The position numbers and the translations under genes are program-made. Shown in pieces: positions 51,482-59,867 of a stretch of DNA of 64,000 bases. Within the stretch, counting starts at the first letter, position 1. Every line of letters starts with the position of its first letter. Location of the stretch: contig DAOQUL010000010.1 in the NCBI GenBank assembly GCA_035341015.1, positions 18,086-82,085 of the forward strand, read 5' to 3'. This DNA comes from JAKQIM01 sp029557965. GTDB lineage: Bacteria > Chloroflexota > Anaerolineae > Anaerolineales > UBA4823. A model generated the notes under the pieces. It saw only the letters and a list, made by a program, of their open reading frames with translations, was not told the DNA's origin and ran no database searches.

Positions 51482-54400
51482 TTGCACGCATTCGAAATAT
51501 ATTCGCTTCTCCAGTTTTTGATGGCGACGAAGAAAAGACTCGCCTTGCGGGCCTGATCAATCCCGTTCTGATCACTTTGTTCATTGCAACGGTAGCCTTT
51601 GTGGTCATTTTATACTTCACGAATACGATCGGTGCACTTGAAATCAGCATGGGTTTGGTGGTTGCATTCTCTATGTTAATTTTGCGCTATTTATTGCAGC
51701 GCGGCTTTGTTAGGACAACAGGCACTTTGATAGCGCTGATACTTTTCCTGGTCACCACAGCCCTGATCTATTTTGACGGCAGCATTCTGAATGGTTTGAC
51801 CGCCTTTTATTTGATCGTCGTGATCATGGCAGGTTTGTTGAGCAGCGGGCGGAGCGCGGTTATTTTCTTGATAATGAGCATTGTGGCCATGTTTGTGATG
51901 CTCCAGTTGGAAATGAGAGGCTTAACATCCCCAGATCCATTTCGGGCCGGATGGCCTACTTTCCTCACGTATGGTGTGGCTCTGGCGGTCACAACTGTTC
52001 TCCTCAACCTGGCCTTTAACAGCCTGCAATCCACCTTGCATCGTGCCGTCAAAAGCGAACAACAACAGATCGAGGCCAATCAGGCGTTAGGAGAAAGTAA
52101 CCAGGCACTTGCTGAAAGCCTTCGGGCATTGAGCCTGGCTTCCGAAGTCAGCCATAAGATTTCGCGGGTGCACGAGTTGGAAGCAATGCTGAAAGAGGCT
52201 GTCGAATCAATTCGGCAGCGATTTGATTTGTATTATACGCAGATCTATCTGTTAGACGAATCGCAACGCTTCTTGGTGCTACGGGCTGGCAGCGGCGATA
52301 TCGGGGCCCAGTTATTTGCTCGTGGCCACCGGCTACAACTCACCCTGGGATCTATTAACGGTACTGCCGCTTTGGAAAAGCGCACGGTGCAGGTTGAAGA
52401 AACGGGTATCAGTCCAATCTTCCGCCCAAACCCTCTCTTGCCTGAGACGAAATCAGAAACATCCATCCCCCTTTTGGTTGGAGACAAATTGGTTGGCGTG
52501 ATTGACTTGCAAAGTTCTCAAGTAGGAGGCCTCTCGGCATTTGTGTTGCCTGCAATTGAAACCCTGGCTGGACAAATTGCCATTGCGATTGAGAACAATA
52601 CGCTAATCGCCCGCATGGAAGAAACCCGGCTTGAGGTTGAAGCCCGCTCACGCCAGCTAGCTCGCACCGGCTGGAGCGATTTCTTGGATGGCATTGAACG
52701 CAGTGAGCGCATCAATTATGTTTACGAGCATGGTCAACTTTCGTCCTCATCAAAAGCAGGAAACGATACAGCACCCGATCTCACTGGGCAAGAGCCTGGC
52801 TTAAACATCCCAATTCAAGTTTCTGGCGAATCCATTGGTGAATTTCGTTTTCAAGCCGAGAGAGAGTGGACAAACGAAGAGGTATCCATTGCCAATAGTG
52901 TGGCGAAGCAAGTGGCCCAGCAATTAGAAAATATTCGATTATTGGCTCAGGCAGACCAGTATCGCGCTCGTGCTGAAGCGGCAGCGCGCCGTATGACGCG
53001 CGAGGGCTGGCAAGGCTACTTATCAAGCCAATCGCAGTCTAGCCTTGGGTATCTGTATGATCACGAAAAGATCAGCGATTTGCAAGCGGAGGGTGGAAGC
53101 GAGCCCCGCTCTGTTAAAACGCTCACAGTGTTAGGAGAGAAGATAGGCGAATTAAGTGTTGTGGACGCCGATCTAAGCCCGGATGACGAAGAACTATTGG
53201 CAGAAATATCAGACAGCCTGAGCGCTCACCTGGAAAGTATCCGGCTGTTTGAACAAACCCAAAAAGCTCTATCAATGACAGAAAGCCTTTACGCTGGCGG
53301 CGAGCAGATTGTTCATGCAGAAACAGTTAGCGATGTGCTGCGGGCAGTTGTCGAAGCGACAAGTTTACGCAATTTTGAGAGCGGGCATATCCTGTTATTT
53401 AACCGGCCTTGGGGAACCAATATCCCAGAGACAGGTATTGTGATGGGGACTTGGGAAAAGAATGGCGATCTGTCGAGCGCTCAGGATGGAGCCCAGTACC
53501 CACTGGATGAACTACCTTACATAGCCCAAATTACAAGGGACAAGCCATCTTTGATGCAAGGAGTAACGAGCGATCAAGATCCGGGCATTTCAGGCAGTAA
53601 GGTTGTCTTCCCCATGATTGCTGGTCAAGAATGGATAGGTTTACTTGTCGCTACATCAAACTCCACATTACAGATGCAAGCTGACGAAATTCGTCAGATC
53701 GAAAACTTGATTGATCAGGCAGCGGCAGTTGTAAAGCGGAAACAATCAGAGGTTGTTTTAGCACAGCGAGCGCGCGAACTACAAATTGTTGCTCAAGTCA
53801 GCATGGCCACAACTGCAGAATTAGACCCTGAGAAACTCCTGCAATCGGTGGTAGATTTGACCAAGGAAAGCTTTGATCTCTACCATGCCCATGTTTACCT
53901 GGTAGATCGCAACGCCAATGATCTGTTCCTGGTAGCAGGGGCCGGCGAGGTTGGTAGGATTATGGTTGCCAAGGGCTGGCGCATTCCGTTGAGCGCTGAA
54001 AAATCACTGGTTGCGCGCGCAGCTCGCAGTCGAGAAGGTATTATCGTGAACGATGTCCGAGCTGATCCAGGCTTTCTTCCTAACGAACTGTTGCCGAACA
54101 CGCGCTCGGAGTTAGCTGTTCCAATGGTAGTTGGCGAGAATGTGCTAGGTGTGCTGGATGTTCAATCTTCAGAAGTGAACCACTTCACCGATGAAACTTT
54201 GAACATTCAAACCACTCTGGCTTCGCAAATTGCAGTAGCGCTGCAGAATGCCCGCCAATATGAGCAAACGCAGCGCAGAACCGAAAACCTGGCCGTCTTG
54301 AACGAAATGGGACGGGCTCTGGCGGCATCATTGGACGTTACATCGGTAGTTGAAATGGCATACCAGTATTCTGCCCTTCTGATGGATACAGGTAATTTCT

Positions 54401-54966
54401 GCATCGCGTTATATGATCCGCAGAAAGAAGAACTAGAGTTCCCAATCGCTTACAATAAGTCGGTTCGGGTGAATATTCCTCCTCGCAAATTAATGCATGG
54501 GATGATCGATTTCGTTATTCGAACGCGAGAGCCTCTCTTGCTTAGTGAAAACCTGCCTGAGCACCTTGAATCCTTGGGGCTTGAACCTACACCCGCTGAG
54601 AAGTCTGCATTTTCTTGGCTAGGTGTTCCAATCACTTATGGCACAGAGGTTCTGGGTGCCATTGTAGTTCAGAGCTTAACCACCCCCGGCGCATATCGAG
54701 ACCTCGAACGAGACCTTCTCGTTTCAGTGGCCAGCCAAATTGCCATTGCGATTGAAAATGCCAGAATCTTCAGCCAGACTCAATTACGAGCCGGCTATGA
54801 GGCCATGGTGAACACAATTAGCCAGAAAATTCAAAGCACAACCACAGTCGATAGTGCTTTACAGGTGGCCATTCGAGAACTGGGACGAGCCTTGGGATCT
54901 AAGCGAGCCAGTGTTCAGCTTCGAGTAACGCCCACCAACCAGGCAGATAACGTAGATCAGCAATAA
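51478..54966 (+). CDS. Multi-helix membrane protein with four GAF and two degenerate GAF-like modules
   Basis: The 1162-residue protein has about six membrane helices (28-190), a coiled coil (190-215), a GAF (about 215-375), two short modules that each begin with a GW motif (GW at 398-399 and 510-511) followed by YxY and a shortened GAF-like end, then three GAF domains (about 600-755, 765-925 and 935-1095). It ends with the tail ISQKIQSTTTVDSALQVAIRE. No kinase, cyclase or DNA-binding domain is present, so it is a sensor that must act through a partner. It is followed six bases later by the ParA-type gene. Confidence 0.87.
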   Translation: MIARIRNIFASPVFDGDEEKTRLAGLINPVLITLFIATVAFVVILYFTNTIGALEISMGLVVAFSMLILRYLLQRGFVRTTGTLIALILFLVTTALIYFDGSILNGLTAFYLIVVIMAGLLSSGRSAVIFLIMSIVAMFVMLQLEMRGLTSPDPFRAGWPTFLTYGVALAVTTVLLNLAFNSLQSTLHRAVKSEQQQIEANQALGESNQALAESLRALSLASEVSHKISRVHELEAMLKEAVESIRQRFDLYYTQIYLLDESQRFLVLRAGSGDIGAQLFARGHRLQLTLGSINGTAALEKRTVQVEETGISPIFRPNPLLPETKSETSIPLLVGDKLVGVIDLQSSQVGGLSAFVLPAIETLAGQIAIAIENNTLIARMEETRLEVEARSRQLARTGWSDFLDGIERSERINYVYEHGQLSSSSKAGNDTAPDLTGQEPGLNIPIQVSGESIGEFRFQAEREWTNEEVSIANSVAKQVAQQLENIRLLAQADQYRARAEAAARRMTREGWQGYLSSQSQSSLGYLYDHEKISDLQAEGGSEPRSVKTLTVLGEKIGELSVVDADLSPDDEELLAEISDSLSAHLESIRLFEQTQKALSMTESLYAGGEQIVHAETVSDVLRAVVEATSLRNFESGHILLFNRPWGTNIPETGIVMGTWEKNGDLSSAQDGAQYPLDELPYIAQITRDKPSLMQGVTSDQDPGISGSKVVFPMIAGQEWIGLLVATSNSTLQMQADEIRQIENLIDQAAAVVKRKQSEVVLAQRARELQIVAQVSMATTAELDPEKLLQSVVDLTKESFDLYHAHVYLVDRNANDLFLVAGAGEVGRIMVAKGWRIPLSAEKSLVARAARSREGIIVNDVRADPGFLPNELLPNTRSELAVPMVVGENVLGVLDVQSSEVNHFTDETLNIQTTLASQIAVALQNARQYEQTQRRTENLAVLNEMGRALAASLDVTSVVEMAYQYSALLMDTGNFCIALYDPQKEELEFPIAYNKSVRVNIPPRKLMHGMIDFVIRTREPLLLSENLPEHLESLGLEPTPAEKSAFSWLGVPITYGTEVLGAIVVQSLTTPGAYRDLERDLLVSVASQIAIAIENARIFSQTQLRAGYEAMVNTISQKIQSTTTVDSALQVAIRELGRALGSKRASVQLRVTPTNQADNVDQQ

Positions 54967-54972
54967 ATCAGC

Positions 54973-55761
54973 ATGAGTAAGCCTTACGTCATTGCGATTT
55001 GCCACCAGAAAGGCGGGGTAGCCAAAACCACTACCGCCCTGGCGCTAGGTGCTTGCCTGGCGGATATGGGCCAGCGCACGTTGCTTATTGATATGGACCC
55101 ATCTGCAAATCTGACGGCTGGTTTAGGCCTAACGCCCAATAAGTCCAACCCATCCATAGCGAATGCTTTGTTAGGAAACGATGTGTTGGCAGACTTAATC
55201 TTGAAAACGGCCTTGCCGGCTATGGATCTGATACCCTCAAACATAGATGTTGCTACGGCAAACAGATTTTTACACTTGCGGTCTGATCACGAACACCTGC
55301 TGAAACAAGGCCTGGAGCAGCTCTACCAGGATACCCTATACGATTATATCCTAATTGACTGCCCTCCTTCGCTAAGCGCTCTGACAATCAGTGCTTTGAT
55401 GAGTGCTATGCTAGCCATTATCCCCATCCATTGCGAATATTACTCATTACAAGCGCTTGAAGGTGTTTTTCATACAATCGAATCTGTGCGGACAAAGGGC
55501 AATCGAGATTTACGGTATCGTTTGCTTGTTACAATGTTTGATAAGCGTGGCAGCCTGCACAACCGGGTTTTCACGTATATGAAAGAAAAATATGCGGCGG
55601 CTTTGTTGCAAACCGTGATTGGATTTGATACAAAAATTCGCGAGAGTCAACTGATGGGTATTCCCATTACGCTTCATGCACCAGGAACACGTGCGGTGCA
55701 ACAATATCGTTTGCTGGCTAAAGAAATAAGTGCCTATGTCAAAGCGAAAACAGTATCTTAA
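54973..55761 (+). CDS. ParA/Soj-type ATPase, orphan
   Basis: The 262-residue protein has the deviant Walker A motif KGGVAKTT at residues 13-20, the A' motif LLIDMDPSANLT, and Walker B YDYILIDCPPSLS. These define the ParA/MinD group, dimerising ATPases that bind the nucleoid or membrane and position cargo. No parB gene lies next to it and I saw no parS-like palindrome. Its 3' end overlaps the next gene by 26 bases. In this operon it may position a sensory complex, as ParA homologues do for cytoplasmic chemoreceptor arrays; that is inference. Confidence 0.92.
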   Translation: MSKPYVIAICHQKGGVAKTTTALALGACLADMGQRTLLIDMDPSANLTAGLGLTPNKSNPSIANALLGNDVLADLILKTALPAMDLIPSNIDVATANRFLHLRSDHEHLLKQGLEQLYQDTLYDYILIDCPPSLSALTISALMSAMLAIIPIHCEYYSLQALEGVFHTIESVRTKGNRDLRYRLLVTMFDKRGSLHNRVFTYMKEKYAAALLQTVIGFDTKIRESQLMGIPITLHAPGTRAVQQYRLLAKEISAYVKAKTVS

Positions 55762-57814
55762 CCGGCTTGAAAAAACTGTCTCTGATGCATTTCCTCCGGT
55801 ACCAGACCCGGTCGAGTCCGCCCCATTTCTAAATGGCGACGAAGATCCGCACGACAGCCATGCGAATCCTGAACCTGCGCCTGAGCTCGATGTTGAGGGT
55901 GGAGCCGGCCAGGATCAACTTGGCTGGGAAGATTATCTAAATTCGATTGATCGCGGTGAGCGTATTGGGTATTGCTATAACCTGGATGATATTGGCCCCC
56001 TGGCCATGCCCTTACCGATTGCCCCTGATACCCAGATAACTTCTAAGGGGACCAATGTGCTGCTTGCCACCCCCCTTCTCGCAGGTGATCAGTTGATTGG
56101 TTCGCTGCAACTAGAACGAAGCTCGCTGATAACCTGGTCTGAGCAAGAAACCCAAGTTGTCATCACGGTGGCCAAGCAAATTGTACAGCATATAGAGAAC
56201 CTACGCCTGCTCAGCCAGGCAGAGCAGTATCGGCGCGACGCTGAACAAGCGCTTCGACGCCTGACGCGCGAAGGCTGGCAGCATTACGTTGAGACAACAA
56301 CCACGCTGCCAGAGGGTTATACATACGATGGCAATTTGGTTACGCCGCTAGATGTTGGTAACATTCCAACCCAAGATGATAGTTTAATTGAAAAACCTGC
56401 CTTGACGCAGTGGATCAGGATCCGCAACGAACCCATCGGGCAATTGACGGTCGAAAGAGCCGATGATGAAGCCAAAACCCTTACCACTGCCGTTGCAGAA
56501 CGATTAAGCCTGCATCTTGAGGCTTTGCGCTTATTGGAGGAAACCGAAAAGGCTCGCCAACAACTCGATCGGCGTGCCGCCGAATTGGAAACGGTTGCCC
56601 GAGTTAGTACCGCCGCAGCAACCATCCTCGACCCCCAAACATTGCTGCAATCAGTGGTTGATTTAACAAAGTACAGCTTTAGCTTATATCATGCTCAAGT
56701 TTTTTTGCTTGAGGGCGATATGCTTGTACTGAAAGCCGGCTCCGGTAAGATCGGTCAGAGGATGATCGGCGAAGGCATCAGTTTGTGGCTCGACCAGGAA
56801 CAATCAGCGGTAACTTCTGCCGCCAGGGAAAAACAAGTCATCATTATCGACGACACACAAACACAGCCTGATTTCGTACGGTCACCCTTTTTGCCTGAAG
56901 AGCGCAGCGAGATGGCAGTCCCAATGATTGTGGCAGATGAGCTAAAGGGCATCTTTAATGTGGTATCAAACTTGCCAAATCGCTTTTCACAAGACGACGT
57001 AAGGATCTATACCACACTTGCAGCGCAAGTTGCGGTTGCCTTACGAAATGCCGAGCTTTATGCTGAACAGATGGCGGCCGTTGAACGCTTACGAGAATTA
57101 GACCACTTGAAGACATCTTTCCTGGCAAATATGAGCCACGAGCTGCGCACACCGCTCAACTCAATCCTGGGATTTACTCAGGTAATTCTTGAAGAAATTG
57201 ATGGACCTCTTACGCCCGAAATGGTTTCTGATCTAAAGCTGGTTGAAAAGAATGGCCAACATCTACTGAAGCTGATCAGCGATGTTTTGGATATGGCCAA
57301 GATTGAAGCTGGGCGTATGAACTTGAGTATGGAAGAGTTCGACCTGATGGAACTACTCCAAGAGGTCTTAGAATCGATGGGTTCGCTGGCGCGCGACAAA
57401 TCCCTTTATCTGACCCTCGAAGCAGTTCCTGATCATACCCTATTTGTGACGGCCGACATGTTCCGCCTGCGTCAAATCATCATTAATTTGGTTGGGAATG
57501 CGGTAAAGTTTACAGAGACGGGTGGCGTAACGCTGTCTGTTGAGAAAACTACGCAGGTCATCCGTATTGCTGTAAGCGACACAGGCTTAGGTATTCCCCC
57601 TAATCAACTAGAGTCTGTATTTGAGGCCTTTACACAAGTTGACACAACTACCACGCGCAAAGTGGGCGGAACTGGTTTAGGTTTACCAATCAGCAGACGC
57701 CTGGTTGAGATGCATGGCGGTAAGTTATGGGCCGAAAGCACAGGCACTCCCGGAGAAGGATCGATCTTCTATTTAGAGTTACCGGTAGAGCCCAATCCGA
57801 CGGCCATTAATTAG
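55736..57814 (+). CDS. Histidine kinase with GW modules and GAF domain
   Basis: ATG 55736 is chosen; a GTG six bases upstream is equally possible, and both lie inside the end of the ParA gene. The 692-residue protein has a disordered acidic, Pro-rich N-terminus (1-60), two GW modules (GW at 63-64 and 180-181), a GAF domain (about 290-445), HisKA with H468 in MSHELRTPLN, and HATPase with NLVGNAVKF, SDTGLGIP and GGTGLGLP. The kinase is of the active type. Its GW modules match those of the protein encoded at 51478-54966, suggesting that the two proteins sense the same thing or bind each other. Confidence 0.9.
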   Translation: MSKRKQYLNRLEKTVSDAFPPVPDPVESAPFLNGDEDPHDSHANPEPAPELDVEGGAGQDQLGWEDYLNSIDRGERIGYCYNLDDIGPLAMPLPIAPDTQITSKGTNVLLATPLLAGDQLIGSLQLERSSLITWSEQETQVVITVAKQIVQHIENLRLLSQAEQYRRDAEQALRRLTREGWQHYVETTTTLPEGYTYDGNLVTPLDVGNIPTQDDSLIEKPALTQWIRIRNEPIGQLTVERADDEAKTLTTAVAERLSLHLEALRLLEETEKARQQLDRRAAELETVARVSTAAATILDPQTLLQSVVDLTKYSFSLYHAQVFLLEGDMLVLKAGSGKIGQRMIGEGISLWLDQEQSAVTSAAREKQVIIIDDTQTQPDFVRSPFLPEERSEMAVPMIVADELKGIFNVVSNLPNRFSQDDVRIYTTLAAQVAVALRNAELYAEQMAAVERLRELDHLKTSFLANMSHELRTPLNSILGFTQVILEEIDGPLTPEMVSDLKLVEKNGQHLLKLISDVLDMAKIEAGRMNLSMEEFDLMELLQEVLESMGSLARDKSLYLTLEAVPDHTLFVTADMFRLRQIIINLVGNAVKFTETGGVTLSVEKTTQVIRIAVSDTGLGIPPNQLESVFEAFTQVDTTTTRKVGGTGLGLPISRRLVEMHGGKLWAESTGTPGEGSIFYLELPVEPNPTAIN

Positions 57815-57822
57815 GTCCGAAT

Positions 57823-59481
57823 ATGTCGAAGCCACTCTTTTTAAGGTGTGTTAGCTGCGGTAATGAGCAAGCGTACAAACCGCTTCTCCCTACGATTTGC
57901 ACAAAGTGCAAATCAAGTTGGGTAGAAGCTCATTACGACTATTCGGCATTTAAACGTGAATTGCTGAGCGGGTTTACGGGCCGGCCCTTTAATATTTGGC
58001 GTTATCGCGAGGTACTTCCGGTAGAGCGCCCAGTGAATGTTGACTTTAATTCAATCGGAGGCACTCCTCTAAGATTGTCAACCAGATATGCCCAAGGGTT
58101 GCAGTGCGATCAATTGTATATCAAGGATGAACGGCCTGGGCCCACAAACTCTTTCAAAGATCGTCAGGCGGCGATCTCTGTGGCTGCAATGCTAGAGGAG
58201 GGCATCCAGGAGGTTGTGATAGCATCTACAGGCAATGCCGCGGTAGCTTATGCAGCAGCCTGTGCCCAGGCCGGTATAAAACTTTGGGTATTTATGACCA
58301 GCATGGTCCCCGCGGAGAAAATCCGCGAGGTGGCGCTGTTTGGGGCCGAGGTCATTAAAGTCAGCGGAACCTATGATCAGGCCAAACAAGTTGCGGCTGA
58401 ATTTGCACTGCGCCGTAATTTGTTGTTAGATCGTGGCGCCCGCAGCTTACCCGCACGCGAATCAATGAAAACAATTGCTTATGAGATAGTCGAGCAGTTG
58501 CATTGGCGTTCTCCTGATTGGTATATCCAATCTGTTAGCGGTGGCCTGGGGCCGCTGGGCGTTTATCATGGCTTTAAAGAGTTGTACGACCTGGGCTTAA
58601 TTGACCGCATTCCTGCCCTTGGGGTTATCCAGGCCGAAGGGTGTGCGCCAATGGTGAAGGCTTTCAGGGCCGGCCAAGATGTCGTTACCCCGGTCATCCC
58701 CGAAACTCGTATTGCGATTCTATCCACTGGCGACCCTGGGCCTACATACACCTATCTATGGCATTTAATTCAGAAATACGGTGGGACCATGGAAAGCGTT
58801 TCGGATACAGATGCCTTTGCATCGATGCGTAATATAGCAAAAGCTGACGGGTTGGCCGTAGAACCAGCCACCGCGGTAGCATTTGCTGGCTTAGAAAAAC
58901 TCATCAGCCAGAATCAAATAAAGCAAAGCGAACTGGTTGTGGTAAACTGTACTGGCCACACTTTTCCAGTGGAAAAGCATGTTCTCGGTGATCAAGTAGC
59001 AGTTGACCTGCGACTAACACAAAAGAAAGACCAACCTGAACTCCGCGAAGGCTTGCATGCTGCCCTCGAGCGATTAGACGAGCGAACGACAAGCGTTCTT
59101 GTTATCGACGACAACCCAAATGATGTGCTGCTCATCCGCCGTTTTCTTGAAAGCCGAAAACAATATCGGGTATTCGATGCCGGAGATGGATGGGATGGAC
59201 TATCACAAGCACGACAACGAAGACCAGATTTGATATTGCTGGACCTGACCATGCCAAACATGGATGGTTTTGGAGTTCTCGAGGAACTCAAAATGGATCC
59301 GCGCACTAAAGGGATTCCCGTCATTGTGGTAAGCGCTAAGGACATTACTGAGGAAGAGCTTCACCGCCTGAAGGGACAAACAGAGGCTATATATCAGAAA
59401 GGCTCGATGCCAGCACGTGATTTTGTCAACCAGGTGGTTGAAGTGATTGAGCAAAAGGCAACACGCAAAGGAGAGTCCTAG
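57823..59481 (+). CDS. Threonine synthase-like PLP enzyme fused to a receiver domain
   Basis: Residues 1-395 are a complete threonine synthase-type enzyme: N-terminal zinc-ribbon (CVSCG...CTKC, residues 9-29), GGTPL at 79-83, the Schiff-base lysine K112 in NSFKDRQAA, the PLP-phosphate loop STGNAAVAYAAA and NCTGHTFP near 375. Residues 420-545 are an intact CheY-like receiver: acidic pair D429-D430, phospho-acceptor D474 in LLDLTMPNMDG, S504 and K526. A metabolic PLP enzyme with a phosphorylatable domain is very unusual and suggests that a kinase of this operon controls amino acid metabolism directly, or that the PLP domain has become a signalling module. The next gene starts one base after its stop. 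Confidence 0.9.
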   Translation: MSKPLFLRCVSCGNEQAYKPLLPTICTKCKSSWVEAHYDYSAFKRELLSGFTGRPFNIWRYREVLPVERPVNVDFNSIGGTPLRLSTRYAQGLQCDQLYIKDERPGPTNSFKDRQAAISVAAMLEEGIQEVVIASTGNAAVAYAAACAQAGIKLWVFMTSMVPAEKIREVALFGAEVIKVSGTYDQAKQVAAEFALRRNLLLDRGARSLPARESMKTIAYEIVEQLHWRSPDWYIQSVSGGLGPLGVYHGFKELYDLGLIDRIPALGVIQAEGCAPMVKAFRAGQDVVTPVIPETRIAILSTGDPGPTYTYLWHLIQKYGGTMESVSDTDAFASMRNIAKADGLAVEPATAVAFAGLEKLISQNQIKQSELVVVNCTGHTFPVEKHVLGDQVAVDLRLTQKKDQPELREGLHAALERLDERTTSVLVIDDNPNDVLLIRRFLESRKQYRVFDAGDGWDGLSQARQRRPDLILLDLTMPNMDGFGVLEELKMDPRTKGIPVIVVSAKDITEEELHRLKGQTEAIYQKGSMPARDFVNQVVEVIEQKATRKGES

Positions 59482-59862
59482 ATGCCTTATAAAGTTCTTT
59501 ACATAGAGGACAACCCCGATAATATGCAATTGGTGCAACGGGCCATGGAAGCAAAGGGGTATAAGTTCTTGGCGGCTGCAACCGGTCTTGAGGGCCTTAA
59601 AGTAGCTGAAGAACAACGACCTAATGTTATTCTATTGGATATCAATTTACCTGATATTGATGGCTACGAGGTGGCACGCCGCTTGCGTGATACCAGCGTG
59701 GGTGGAATGTTGTATGTGCCAATCATTGCGATAACGGCCAATGCACTTAAAGGAGATGCTGAAAAAGCGTTAGAAGCCGGCTGCGACTTATATATGTCTA
59801 AGCCAATCAATATTCGTGAGCTCTGGCTTCGTGTTCAAGCCTTTTTGCCCAAAGTGGATTAG
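59482..59862 (+). CDS. Single-domain response regulator (CheY-like)
   Basis: The 126-residue receiver has the acidic E9-D10 pair, phospho-acceptor D53 in LLDINLPDIDG, T85 in IITANAL-type context (IAITANALK) and K107 in MSKPIN. It has no output domain. It belongs to the DivK/PleD-type receivers, the sort usually found at the end of hybrid kinases, and presumably carries phosphate from a kinase of the operon to a partner protein. GGAGAG lies six bases before the ATG, and it is flanked closely on both sides by threonine synthase-like genes. Confidence 0.95.
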   Translation: MPYKVLYIEDNPDNMQLVQRAMEAKGYKFLAAATGLEGLKVAEEQRPNVILLDINLPDIDGYEVARRLRDTSVGGMLYVPIIAITANALKGDAEKALEAGCDLYMSKPINIRELWLRVQAFLPKVD

Positions 59863-59867
59863 GTCCT

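Noticed and set aside
54973..55761. Chromosome partition locus parAB
   Set aside because: No parB-like gene and no parS-like palindrome were seen nearby, and the neighbours are sensor genes.
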